A DNA stretch of 64,000 nt from Actinomycetospora succinea (lineage in GTDB: Bacteria; Actinomycetota; Actinomycetes; Mycobacteriales; Pseudonocardiaceae): assembly GCF_004363095.1 (NCBI RefSeq), contig NZ_SNYO01000012.1, positions 156,627 through 220,626 on the forward strand, given 5' to 3'. The first letter of the stretch is position 1. Each line of letters opens with the position of its first letter. The position numbers were made by a program, and so were the translations under genes. Positions 27,386-35,888 of the stretch are shown here, piece after piece. The notes beneath the pieces are model-generated. The model was not told the DNA's origin. It searched no databases and was given only the letters and a program-made list of their open reading frames with translations.

Positions 27386-28814
27386 GTGCCCGCCCCATCG
27401 CCAGCACCTCGGCGAACCCGTCGGCGAGGTCGTGGGTGAAGCCCTCGAGGTCGGTGAACGAGGCGGCGTCGAGGTTCGCGGCGACGCAGCACGTGTCGCC
27501 GTGGGTGACCATCGCGATCATCGCCGCGCAGCCGGGCAACGGCGCGAACGGGTAGCTGCGCACGATCTTCGCGCCGGCGAGGAAGGCGTCGTCGCGCAGG
27601 CCCGGGATGTTGCTGGCCTGCAGGTCGTTGCTCTTCGTCGCGCCGCCCCCGAAGCCGGCGACGACCGCGCCCGGCAGGCGGGCGAGCCAGGCGCTGACGA
27701 TCTCGACGCTCTCCAGGGCCGGCTCGCCGAGCGCGATCTTCATGCGCCGCCGGACGTCGACGACCCGCGCGGCCGGGTCGACGATCCCGACCGGCGCCGA
27801 GAGCCGCGCGGGCGCGAAGTGGTTGCCGCCGGGCTCGTGCTCCTCGCGGCGGATCGACACCGGCAGCGTCACGGGCATGAGCCGGTCGGGCGGCAGCGGC
27901 TCCCCGCGGCGCTCGGAGTACCGCCGGAACGCCCCCAGGAGCCCGGCGACGTAGGCGTCGTTGACCGACCCGCCGACCGACTTCCCGGCCGCGCGCAGCT
28001 CGGCGAAGGGCACGTCGAGCGTGCGGAAGCGCCACGACGGGCTGCGGTGGGCGAGCACCGGCAGCGGCGGCGCGGGCGGCGGCGAGAGCACGCGGCGCGC
28101 GGACACCACGTAGGCGACCGCGTCGCGCACCGCTCGGTCCGGCCGGACCAGCGACGCGGCCGCCCCCAGCAGGCTCTTACCGGCCCCGCCCACCAGGCCG
28201 AGGTCGCTGCGGACCTGCCGCACCACCTCGTGCGACAGGGTCGCCGGCGGCCCGGACGGCGGGGGCGGCTGCGGCTTGTCGGTCATCGACTCCCGCGTCC
28301 GCGAGTGCAGCCCGGCCAGCAGCTGGGCGAGCCCCATCCCGTCGGACAGGACGTGGCTGAGCTTGAACACCAGCGCCGCCCCGCCGTCGGGCAGGCCGCC
28401 GACGATCGTCGCTTCCCAGAGCGGCCGCGACGAGTCGAGCGGCGTCATCGCGATCTGCTCGGCGAGGGTGAACAGCCCCGGCGTCCCCGCGCCGTCGGGC
28501 AGCCGCAGGCGCCGCAGGTGGTAGTGCAGGTCGAAGTCGGGGTCGAGCGCCCAGTGCGGCGTCCCCGCCCCCAGGAACGGGGTGACGATCCGCTCGCGGA
28601 ACCGCGGCACCACCCGCGACGCCCAGTCGGTGGCGGCGACGAAGCGGTCCCAGTCCGGCTCGCGGTCGAGGGTCTCGACGAGGACGACCGTGGAGCGCAT
28701 CCGCGGGTCGGCCTCGACGCGCCACATCAGCGCCTCGAAGCCGGTCAGCTCCTCCGAGCGCGACCAGAGCAGGCGGCCGTCGTCGCTGCGGGGCGGGGTC
28801 GGGTCGAGGCTCAC
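27378..28814 (-). CDS. WS/DGAT-family acyltransferase
   Basis: 478-residue wax ester synthase/diacylglycerol acyltransferase-type enzyme, expected to esterify diacylglycerol or an alcohol with acyl-CoA. The catalytic motif reads SHVLSDGMG: the essential second His and the Asp of HHxxxDG are kept, the first His is Ser. Other family blocks: LSRPLWEATIVGGLPDG-like SSRPLWEATIVGGLPDGGAALVFK, NDAYVAGLLGAFRRY and ASNIPGL (PLW and ND motifs). GTG start overlaps the plsC stop as GTGA. It resembles the position of the WS/DGAT-like gene next to plsC in Mycobacterium. Confidence 0.88.
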   Translation of the reverse strand: MSLDPTPPRSDDGRLLWSRSEELTGFEALMWRVEADPRMRSTVVLVETLDREPDWDRFVAATDWASRVVPRFRERIVTPFLGAGTPHWALDPDFDLHYHLRRLRLPDGAGTPGLFTLAEQIAMTPLDSSRPLWEATIVGGLPDGGAALVFKLSHVLSDGMGLAQLLAGLHSRTRESMTDKPQPPPPSGPPATLSHEVVRQVRSDLGLVGGAGKSLLGAAASLVRPDRAVRDAVAYVVSARRVLSPPPAPPLPVLAHRSPSWRFRTLDVPFAELRAAGKSVGGSVNDAYVAGLLGAFRRYSERRGEPLPPDRLMPVTLPVSIRREEHEPGGNHFAPARLSAPVGIVDPAARVVDVRRRMKIALGEPALESVEIVSAWLARLPGAVVAGFGGGATKSNDLQASNIPGLRDDAFLAGAKIVRSYPFAPLPGCAAMIAMVTHGDTCCVAANLDAASFTDLEGFTHDLADGFAEVLAMGRAHD

Positions 28815-30208
28815 GTGGCCCCCTCCAGCACGGCGACGAACCGGCTCCGGACGTCCTCGACGTGCTCGGTGAGCGTCCCGACCGTCCAGTCCGCGGTGTC
28901 GATCGGCGGCAGCACGTCGACGTGCACGGTGCCCCCGCGCAGCGTCTGGTGCCCGCGCCACATGACCTCGCCGGCGTCGTGGATGACGATCGGGACCATC
29001 GGCACGCCGGCCTGCATCGCGATGTGGAACGCGCCCTTCTTGAAGCGCCCCAGCCGCGGGGTGGGCGAGCGCGTGCCCTCGGGGGCGATGGCCAGCGACC
29101 AGCCCTCGTCGCGCAGCTTGCGCACCGCGGGCTCGAGGGCCTCCTTCGCCTGCCGGGTGTTGCCGCGGTCGACGAACGCGACGCCGGCGAGCTTGAACAT
29201 CGCGCCCCACAGCGGGATCGACGCGGCCTCGGCCTTGGCGACGCCGGTGAACCCGCCGCGCAGCAGCTTCATGAGCAGCGCGACGTCGATCTTCGACTGG
29301 TGGTTGAACACGAACACGCAGGGCCGCGCCGACCACAGGTGCTCGGCGCCGGTGACCTCGACGTCGATCCCGGCGAGCGCCAGGCCGAGGTCGCCGGTGA
29401 CCGAGCACGTCAGGTCGATCATGTGCCGGCGCGAGCGGCGGGCGAGCCCGACCGCGGCCGCCGTGCCCGCGGCGCTCGCCAGCGCGCCGTAGAAGCCGGC
29501 GGTGCGCAGGACGTCGCCCGGCGTCGCGAGCGTGCCGCCGCGGGGCGCGACGGGCAGGACGGGATGCTCGCCGTCCCGCGGGGTGGCCGACACGACAAGC
29601 GGGTGCTCCGCCGCCGCCAGCAGCGCCTCCGCGCCGGGCCCGGCGTAGGCGAACGCCACGGCGCGCCCGCCCAGCGCGGCCGCCTTGCGCCCGCCGCGGC
29701 CGTCGAACAGCACGGGCCCCTCGACCTCGCCGGTCAGCGTGCCCTCGCCGACGGCCACCTCGGTGGCGATCAGCTCGTCGGCCTCGAGGTCCTCGGCGAT
29801 CGGGGCGAGCACCGGGCGCGGCGCGTGGCCGGTGACGACGACGTGGTGCCCGGCCCGGCGGTGCTCGAGCACCAGCGACCACATCTCCGGGCGCAGCGCG
29901 GCGCCCAGCTCGTCGCGCAGGACCGCCCGTGCGCGCCGGGCCAGTGCGGGCTCGTCCTCCCCCGCCCAGCCCGCGACCAGCCGCCGGACCGCGTCCTCGT
30001 CGTCGCCGGCGCCCGCGAGCAGCGCGACGTCGCCGGGCAGCGCGCGCCACGCGGTGCGCCCGGAGCGCAGCGCCTCGCCCGCGTGCGCGGCCACCGCCGA
30101 GGTCGCGAGCAGGGCGGTCTCGTCGACCACGGCGACGCTGCCCGCGGGCGCCGCGCGGATGGCGGCGCGCCGGGCGGCGAGGACACCGAGCTCACTGGTG
30201 CGCGGCAC
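28811..30208 (-). CDS. plsC: HAD-like/1-acylglycerol-3-phosphate acyltransferase fusion
   Basis: 465 residues. The C-terminal half (about 245-465) is a PlsC acyltransferase that makes phosphatidate: FVFNHQSKIDVALL (NHxxxxD), FVDRGN, APEGTRSPTPRLGRFKKGAF and VPIVIHDAG. The N-terminal half is a HAD-like domain (VVVTGHAPRPVLAPIAEDLEADELI), as in mycobacterial PlsC proteins. Its motif I reads VAVVDET: the first, nucleophilic Asp of DxDxT is missing, so phosphatase activity is doubtful. It overlaps the plsB-like gene upstream by 17 bases and the WS/DGAT gene downstream. Confidence 0.9.
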   Translation of the reverse strand: MPRTSELGVLAARRAAIRAAPAGSVAVVDETALLATSAVAAHAGEALRSGRTAWRALPGDVALLAGAGDDEDAVRRLVAGWAGEDEPALARRARAVLRDELGAALRPEMWSLVLEHRRAGHHVVVTGHAPRPVLAPIAEDLEADELIATEVAVGEGTLTGEVEGPVLFDGRGGRKAAALGGRAVAFAYAGPGAEALLAAAEHPLVVSATPRDGEHPVLPVAPRGGTLATPGDVLRTAGFYGALASAAGTAAAVGLARRSRRHMIDLTCSVTGDLGLALAGIDVEVTGAEHLWSARPCVFVFNHQSKIDVALLMKLLRGGFTGVAKAEAASIPLWGAMFKLAGVAFVDRGNTRQAKEALEPAVRKLRDEGWSLAIAPEGTRSPTPRLGRFKKGAFHIAMQAGVPMVPIVIHDAGEVMWRGHQTLRGGTVHVDVLPPIDTADWTVGTLTEHVEDVRSRFVAVLEGAT

Positions 30209-32477
30209 CGAACACCTCCGCTCGCAGCTCGCCCTCGCGCTCGGCCGCCCGCCGCAACCGGTCCCGTACCGCGGCGACCTCGTCGCGCCAGGCCGCGCGG
30301 GCCTCCGGTGTGGCGTCGGCGCCGAGCAGCCCGCGGTTGTCGGCGGCCCGCAGCGCGGTGGTGAACAGCTCGCGGGACACGACGTCGGCGCCCTGCAGCT
30401 GCTGCTGGCGCCACCACTGCTGGCCGAGCCCGGTGCACGCCTCGAGGAACGGGTCGCGGTCCTCGAGAGCCCCGGTGTGGTCGGCGAGCACCGTCGCGAC
30501 GACCCACTGCGACTCGACGAACGGCAGCAGCGTGCGCGGCGCGACGAGCAGGTCGGCGTTCCCGAGGATCGCGGCGGCGTCCCCGGGCGAGGCCGGCGTG
30601 TCCGTCCAGCCGGGCGCGAGGCGGTCGAGCTCGGCGAGCAGCTCGTCGCGGAAGTCGCGCTTGCGGGGGAAGAAGAACTCGAACTTCAGCAGGTCGCGCA
30701 GGTGCAGCGCCTCCGCCCAGCACGCCTCGAGGACCTGCTCGCGGTCGAGCTCACCGCCCGCGTCGACGACCGCGATCAGCGCCATCTCCAGCACGGCCCG
30801 GTTGAGCAGGTGGTGCAGCACGCCGTTGCGGTAGAAGGCGGCGACGTGGTGGCGGTCGGGGCCGATCGACCAGACGGTCTGCGGGCCGGCGTCGAAGCGC
30901 TCGACGACGCCGACCGACACGAGGCGGTCGAGGGTCTCGGCGACTCCGTCGCCGGTGTCCAGGTCGCCGATGGCGGGCTCGTCGGCGAGCAGCCGCCGCA
31001 CCGGTGCGACGACGTCCCGGACCTGCTGATGAGTCAGCGCCCGCCCGCCCGCCCCGAGCAGCGCGAACGTGACGACGGACGTGGGCGTCACCGGCGTGGC
31101 CCGGTTGATGCCCAGGCACACCCGGAACGCGACCTTCTCCAGCTGCGCCGAGCCCTCGCCGGCGTCGCGCAGGGCGTCGCGCAGGGCGATCGGCTCGCCG
31201 AAGCGGATGCGGGCCGAGCCGATCCGGCGTTGCTGGTCGCGCATGTAGCCGGCGAGCCAGCCGAGCCCCTCGGCCTTCTTGCCCGCGCCGCCCTGCTCGG
31301 CGGCCAGCGCGCCGACCTCGTGGAGCTGGTCGTAGTGCAGCGACACCGGGACGAGCAGCGGGTCGGCGCCCGGGGAGTCGGACGGCAGCTGGTCGGCGGC
31401 GTCGACGAGGTAGCGCAGCAGCCCGTACTTCGGCGGGCGCAGCTTCCCGGTGCGGGTGCGCCCGCCCTCGATGTACCACTCGAGGTTGAAGCGCTTGTCG
31501 AGGAGATGGCCGAAGTACTCGCGGACGGCGAACTTGTAGACCGCGTCGTCGCCGAAGCTGCGGCGGATGAACACGATCCCCGCGCGGCGCCCGAGCGTGC
31601 CGAGCGGCCAGAACGCGAGGTTGTTGCCACCGAGGACGTGGTTGCGGGGGAAGTCGTGGGCGTGCAGCACCTCGGCGAGCACCAGCGGGTCGGCGTAGCT
31701 GCGGTGCGACGGCAGGAACACCAGCGGCCGGCGGCGGCCCTGGTCGCGCAGGTCACCGAGGCTCGAGGTGTCCACGTCGAGGTCCCACGCCCGGCGGTGC
31801 AGCGGGCTCATCACCGAGCGGAACGCCTCGATCGCCGGCGGGCTCTGCACCGCGGCCATCTCCGCCAGGCAGGACGCCGTGCGGGCGAGCACCTCGTCGG
31901 CCGACAGCCCCAGCTCGCCGGCCAGGGCCGTCGCCCGCTCGCGGACCGCGGCCGACGCGACGATCTGCTCGGCCATCAGCCGCGGCACCTTGTAGCGGTC
32001 GCCGGTGAGGCGGCGCTCGGCGCGGTCGCAGGCCAGCGTGGCCCGGCGGCGCACGAACGCCACGAAGCCCGCGCCGTCCGGCGTCCCGAGCTCGCGGTCG
32101 CCCTCGCGGCGCAGCTCCGCCAGCGATGCCGCATCGCCCGCGACGACCCGGCCCCGCGCGTCCGACCAGCCCCGCACGCGGGCGTGCGCGTGGCGCAGGG
32201 TCCGGCGCCGCGCGCTCAGGGACAGCAGGTCGGTCAGCGCCGGCGAGTCCGAGGAGCCGCGCTCGGCGGGCGGCCAGACCACGCGCACGGGCACGACGGT
32301 GGTGTCGGGACCCGCGCCGTCGAGGGCGCCGGCGAGCTCGCGGCCGTCGTCGGGGACGACCCGCACGGGGTCGTCCCCGTAGGTCGACTCCGTCCACTGC
32401 CGGACCAGCTCCCGCTCGACCCGGGACCGGGCCCCGGACAGGACCAGCGTCGACTGCGCCACTCTGCGCCCCCTCAC
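30192..32477 (-). CDS. plsB: Glycerol-3-phosphate acyltransferase, PlsB-like
   Basis: 761 residues, first acylation of glycerol-3-phosphate in phospholipid and triacylglycerol synthesis. The acyltransferase core (about 245-430) shows VFLPSHRSYADPLVL (HxxxxD), GGNNLAFWPLGTLGRRAGIVFIRRSF, and EWYIEGGRTRTGKLRPPKYG, typical of PlsB/GPAT. Size and C-terminal helical domain fit the mycobacterial PlsB2 type. First gene of a five-gene minus-strand operon (plsB, plsC, WS/DGAT, hydrolase, lipase), an order recalling Rv2482c-Rv2485c of M. tuberculosis. GTG/ATG start near 32477, 20 bases after the P450 stop. Confidence 0.92.
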   Translation of the reverse strand: MRGRRVAQSTLVLSGARSRVERELVRQWTESTYGDDPVRVVPDDGRELAGALDGAGPDTTVVPVRVVWPPAERGSSDSPALTDLLSLSARRRTLRHAHARVRGWSDARGRVVAGDAASLAELRREGDRELGTPDGAGFVAFVRRRATLACDRAERRLTGDRYKVPRLMAEQIVASAAVRERATALAGELGLSADEVLARTASCLAEMAAVQSPPAIEAFRSVMSPLHRRAWDLDVDTSSLGDLRDQGRRRPLVFLPSHRSYADPLVLAEVLHAHDFPRNHVLGGNNLAFWPLGTLGRRAGIVFIRRSFGDDAVYKFAVREYFGHLLDKRFNLEWYIEGGRTRTGKLRPPKYGLLRYLVDAADQLPSDSPGADPLLVPVSLHYDQLHEVGALAAEQGGAGKKAEGLGWLAGYMRDQQRRIGSARIRFGEPIALRDALRDAGEGSAQLEKVAFRVCLGINRATPVTPTSVVTFALLGAGGRALTHQQVRDVVAPVRRLLADEPAIGDLDTGDGVAETLDRLVSVGVVERFDAGPQTVWSIGPDRHHVAAFYRNGVLHHLLNRAVLEMALIAVVDAGGELDREQVLEACWAEALHLRDLLKFEFFFPRKRDFRDELLAELDRLAPGWTDTPASPGDAAAILGNADLLVAPRTLLPFVESQWVVATVLADHTGALEDRDPFLEACTGLGQQWWRQQQLQGADVVSRELFTTALRAADNRGLLGADATPEARAAWRDEVAAVRDRLRRAAEREGELRAEVFGAAHQ

Positions 32478-32497
32478 CGTCCCGCTGGGGGACGGGC

Positions 32498-33778
32498 TCA
32501 GCCCCCGAGCGAGCAGGGCATGGTCTTCACCGCGTGCACGAAGTTGCTGCGCAGCATCTCGGGCTGCCCCACGGTCAGGCCCGGGGCCCGCGTCAGGAGC
32601 TGCGAGAAGATCTGCCGCAACTGGGTGCGCGCGAGCATGTTGCCCATGCAGAAGTGCGGTCCGCCACCCCCGAAGCCGACGTGCGGGTTCGGGTCGCGGG
32701 ACAGGTCGAAGCGCTGCGGGTCCGAGAAGACCTCATCGTCCCGGTTGCCCGACTCGTAGAACATGACGACCTTGTCGCCGGCGGCGATGCGGTGCCCGCG
32801 CAGCTCGGTGTCCTCGACCGCGGTGCGGCGGAACGTCAGCACCGGCGACGCGTGGCGCACGAACTCCTCGACGGCGGAGCGCATCCGCCCGTCGAGGTCC
32901 TCGGCGAGCCAGGCCCGCTGGTCCGGGTGCTCGGTGAGCTGGTGCATCGCGTGGGCGATGGTGTTGCGGGTGGTGTCGTTGCCCGCCACCGACAGGAGCA
33001 CGAAGAACGCGCCGATCTCCGGGTCGGTGAGGCTCTCGCCGTCGACCTCCGCCTGCACGAGGTTGGTCATGAGGTCGTCGCGGGGCTCCGCGCGCCGGGC
33101 CGCGACCAGCTCCATCGCCGGGCCGAGCAGCCCCATCAGCGCCTGGCCACCGGCGGCGAGCGGGTCCTCGAGGCCCAGGTTCTCCAGCACGTCCGGGTCG
33201 TTGGTCGCGACGAGCAGGTCGGCGGCCTCGGCGAGCCCGTCCTGCATCTCCTCGGGCGCACCCATGAGGTCGTAGATCGTGCCCATCGGCAGCTGCTTGG
33301 CCACGAGCTGGACGAAGTCGCCGTCGGACCCGTCGGAGCCGTGCTCGAGGAGCTGGTCGACGATCGTGGACGCGCGCTGCGCGATGCGGTCCTCGACGCG
33401 CGCCACCTGCTTCGGGGTGAACGCCGCGCTGACGATCTTGCGGAGCTTGGTGTGCCGGGGCGCGTCCATCGCGAGGAACGACTGCGACGCCTCGAGCAGC
33501 TCGGGCGGCGCGTCCTGGAACTGCACGCCCTGCCCGGAGCAGAAGAGCTTCGGGGTCTTGCTGATGTAGCCGATGTCGGAGTGGCGCACGACGGCCCAGA
33601 ACCCCGGGTCGTCCTCGCTGGGCATGAGCATGCCCTCCGGCGGCCGGTGCCAGGAGATCGGGCGCTCGCGCCGGAGCTCGGCGAACGTCGCGTCCCGCTC
33701 GGCCATCGGCCGGCCCCAGAAGTCCAGCGAGGACAGGTCGAGGGGGTCGATGTCGGGCTTGTCGGCCGTGGTGGTCAC
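32498..33778 (-). CDS. Cytochrome P450 (CYP124/125/142-like group)
   Basis: 426-residue bacterial P450 oxidising a lipid or sterol substrate. I-helix VAGNDTTRNTIAHA with the acid-alcohol pair, K-helix ExxR in EEFVRHASP, and the haem loop HVGFGGGGPHFCMGNMLAR with the Cys ligand near residue 377. The FGGGGPHFC loop and DPNPHVGFG lead are typical of the actinobacterial fatty-acid/cholesterol-side-chain P450s. GTG 33778 overlaps the reductase stop (GTGA). The adjacent ferredoxin and reductase genes supply electrons. Confidence 0.93.
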   Translation of the reverse strand: MTTTADKPDIDPLDLSSLDFWGRPMAERDATFAELRRERPISWHRPPEGMLMPSEDDPGFWAVVRHSDIGYISKTPKLFCSGQGVQFQDAPPELLEASQSFLAMDAPRHTKLRKIVSAAFTPKQVARVEDRIAQRASTIVDQLLEHGSDGSDGDFVQLVAKQLPMGTIYDLMGAPEEMQDGLAEAADLLVATNDPDVLENLGLEDPLAAGGQALMGLLGPAMELVAARRAEPRDDLMTNLVQAEVDGESLTDPEIGAFFVLLSVAGNDTTRNTIAHAMHQLTEHPDQRAWLAEDLDGRMRSAVEEFVRHASPVLTFRRTAVEDTELRGHRIAAGDKVVMFYESGNRDDEVFSDPQRFDLSRDPNPHVGFGGGGPHFCMGNMLARTQLRQIFSQLLTRAPGLTVGQPEMLRSNFVHAVKTMPCSLGG

Positions 33779-35046
33779 GTGCTGGCTCCCTGCTCCTCGG
33801 CGGCTCTCCTGGCCTTCTCCGCGCGCTGCCGGCGCCGCTGCTCGGCGAGCTCCAGGGCGTCGTCCCAGCTCTTGCGTCCACCGATGAGCCGCCGGTACTT
33901 CATGACCTCGGCGGGCATGTCGACGGCCAGGGCGCCGACGATCCGGTCGCCGGCGCGGTAGATCGCGGTGAACGGCCCGCCCTCGGTGTCGTCGCCGGCG
34001 ACGACCTCGATGTCCTCGCCCGCGGCGATCCCGACGAACTGGACGCGGCCGTCGTACCAGTCGGACCAGAAGTACGGCACGGTCTCGTAGGCCTTCGCCG
34101 CCGACGGGTCGACCGCGTGCCGGGCGGCGCGCCCGCCCTGGTCGGCCGCCGAGGTCCAGTGCTCGAGGCGCATGGTGCCGTCGGCGACGTCGGTGAACAG
34201 CGCGTTCGGCCAGCGCGCGACGTCGCCCGCGACGTACACGCCGGGCGCGGCCGCGAGGGTCTCGTCGGCGACGACCCCGTCGTCGATGGTCAGCCCGGAG
34301 CCCTCGAGCCAGTCGGTGGCGGGCCGCGCGCCGATGCCGACGACGAGGACGTCGGTGGCCAGCTCGGTGCCGTCGCCCAGGCGCACGCCGGTGACCCGGC
34401 CGTCCTCGGACAGGACCTCCTCGACCGCGACCCCGGTGCGCACCTCGGTGCCGTGACGGCGGTGCAGGTGGGTCAGCGCGCGCCCCATCCGCTCGCCGAC
34501 CGCGCGGGCCAGCGGGGTCTCGAGCGCCTCCAGGATCGTCACCTCGAGGCCCAGCTTGCGGCCGACCGCGGCCACCTCGGAGCCGATGAACCCGGCGCCG
34601 ACGACCGTGAGGCGCTTCGCGTGCTCGGCGCGCAGGGCGGCCCGCAGGGCGATGGCGTCGTCGAGGGTGCGCACGGTGTGCACGCCCTCGAGGTGCTCGG
34701 TGCCCGGCAGGACGCGGGCGTGCGCGCCGGTGGCGATGACCAGACCGTCGTAGGACAGCGTGCGGTCCCCGACGGTCAGGGTGCGCGCCGTGGTGTCGAG
34801 AGCGGAAGCCGGCGTGCCGAGCACCAGCTCGACGTCGAGGTCGCCGGCGAACGTCTCCTCCTCGCGGTAGCGGGGGTCGGGGCACTCGTCGGCCGAGAGG
34901 TACTCCTTCGACAACGGGGGCCGGTCGTAGGGGAGGTGCTCCTCCGCCCCGACCAGCGTGACGTCGCCGTCGAAGCCGTCACGCCGGACGGCCTCGACCG
35001 CCCGGAGGCCGGCCAGCGAGGCCCCGACCACCACCAGGTGCGTCAC
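33775..35046 (-). CDS. FAD-dependent ferredoxin reductase
   Basis: 423 residues, NAD(P)H to ferredoxin electron transfer for the P450. FAD-binding VVVGASLAGLRAVEAVRR and LPYDRPPLSKEYL, NAD-binding VVGAGFIGSEVAAVGRKLGLEVTILE, and the second FAD block GVYVAGDVARWPN are all present. The C-terminal region (HWTSAADQGGRAAR, VPYFWSDWYDG) matches putidaredoxin-reductase-type proteins. The last 30 residues are a basic helical tail. It is 4 bases downstream of the ferredoxin gene. Confidence 0.93.
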   Translation of the reverse strand: MTHLVVVGASLAGLRAVEAVRRDGFDGDVTLVGAEEHLPYDRPPLSKEYLSADECPDPRYREEETFAGDLDVELVLGTPASALDTTARTLTVGDRTLSYDGLVIATGAHARVLPGTEHLEGVHTVRTLDDAIALRAALRAEHAKRLTVVGAGFIGSEVAAVGRKLGLEVTILEALETPLARAVGERMGRALTHLHRRHGTEVRTGVAVEEVLSEDGRVTGVRLGDGTELATDVLVVGIGARPATDWLEGSGLTIDDGVVADETLAAAPGVYVAGDVARWPNALFTDVADGTMRLEHWTSAADQGGRAARHAVDPSAAKAYETVPYFWSDWYDGRVQFVGIAAGEDIEVVAGDDTEGGPFTAIYRAGDRIVGALAVDMPAEVMKYRRLIGGRKSWDDALELAEQRRRQRAEKARRAAEEQGAST

Positions 35047-35050
35047 GCCC

Positions 35051-35245
35051 TCACTCGCCCTCGAGCGAGAGGGCCTCGGTCGGGCACGCGGCGACGGCCT
35101 CGCGGACGTCGCTCTCCATCCCCTCCGGGACCTCCTCGGCGTGCACGATCAGCGAGCCGTCGTCGTCGACCTCGAACACGTCGGGGGCGAGCGACTCGCA
35201 CATGCCCATCCCCGTGCACCTGTCCCAGTCCACCTGGATCTTCAT
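35051..35245 (-). CDS. 3Fe-4S ferredoxin
   Basis: 64-residue ferredoxin (MKIQVDWDRCTGMGMCESLAPDVF ... AVAACPTEALSLEGE). The first cluster motif is CxxMxxC, with Met where a 4Fe-4S protein has Cys, plus a later CP, which is the three-Cys pattern of 3Fe-4S P450 partners. ATG 35245 is chosen because GAGGAGG lies 6 bases before it. First gene of the P450 operon. Confidence 0.93.
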   Translation of the reverse strand: MKIQVDWDRCTGMGMCESLAPDVFEVDDDGSLIVHAEEVPEGMESDVREAVAACPTEALSLEGE

Positions 35246-35306
35246 CGATACCTCCTCGCGGGTGGTGTCCTCGTGCCAGCTCTCGCCCGGGGCCGCGAGG
35301 GCGACC

Positions 35307-35320
35307 ATAACGTACGTTGT
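35307..35320. promoter_or_regulatory. Palindrome upstream of the ferredoxin-reductase-P450 operon
   Basis: A 10-bp perfect palindrome AACGTACGTT (35309-35318), flanked by CA/TG, in an AT-richer patch about 65 bases before the ferredoxin start. Size and symmetry suit a TetR-type operator, but no regulator gene is adjacent. Confidence 0.4.
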
Positions 35321-35378
35321 GCTACGGACGCGAGACCTGCGTCACCATTCGACCACCCACGGTGAGGGTGCGCGACGG

Positions 35379-35798
35379 TCAGGCGGGCGTGTCCCGCCAC
35401 ACCGTCCAGGAGAGCCAGCCGCGCGTGAGCACGTAGGCGATCGCGGTGACGACGACGAGGGTCGCGTCGACGACGAGCGCCGTGGCCGCCTCGGGGACGT
35501 CGAGGACCGCGAGGGTGAGGACCACCATCGCGATCTTGTGGAGGAACACCAGCTCCCAGAGCCCCGGCGACGTGCGCGGCCGCAGCGCGAGCAGCACCCA
35601 CAGCCCGGTGAAGACGAGGAAGCCGAACGTGCGCCAGCCCTCGACGACCGGCCGGTCCGGGGGCGCCGCGGCCATCGTCGCGAGGCCGCCGACGAACGCG
35701 GCGACCGAGCTGACGGCGGCGAGGAGGAGCAGACCCCGGCCGATGCGATCGGCGGTGCGCGCGGGCGCTCCGGGACGGGCGTGCACTGCGGTGGTCAT
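35379..35798 (-). CDS. Small integral membrane protein, unknown function
   Basis: 139 residues with about four predicted membrane helices (GLLLLAAVSSVAAFVGGLATMAA, FGFLVFTGLWVLLAL, ELVFLHKIAMVVLTLAVLDV, ALVVDATLVVVTAIAYVLT) and short loops. I do not recognise a family. It is divergent from the dienoyl-CoA isomerase gene and followed by the P450 operon promoter region; no functional link is evident. Confidence 0.7.
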   Translation of the reverse strand: MTTAVHARPGAPARTADRIGRGLLLLAAVSSVAAFVGGLATMAAAPPDRPVVEGWRTFGFLVFTGLWVLLALRPRTSPGLWELVFLHKIAMVVLTLAVLDVPEAATALVVDATLVVVTAIAYVLTRGWLSWTVWRDTPA

Positions 35799-35888
35799 GC
35801 CTGGTCAACCGCGTGGCGCGCCGGGACGTTCCGGACATGAGAGCGTCGTGCCCCGAACTCTGCGTGAACTCCTGAGAGGAGCCCGGAC

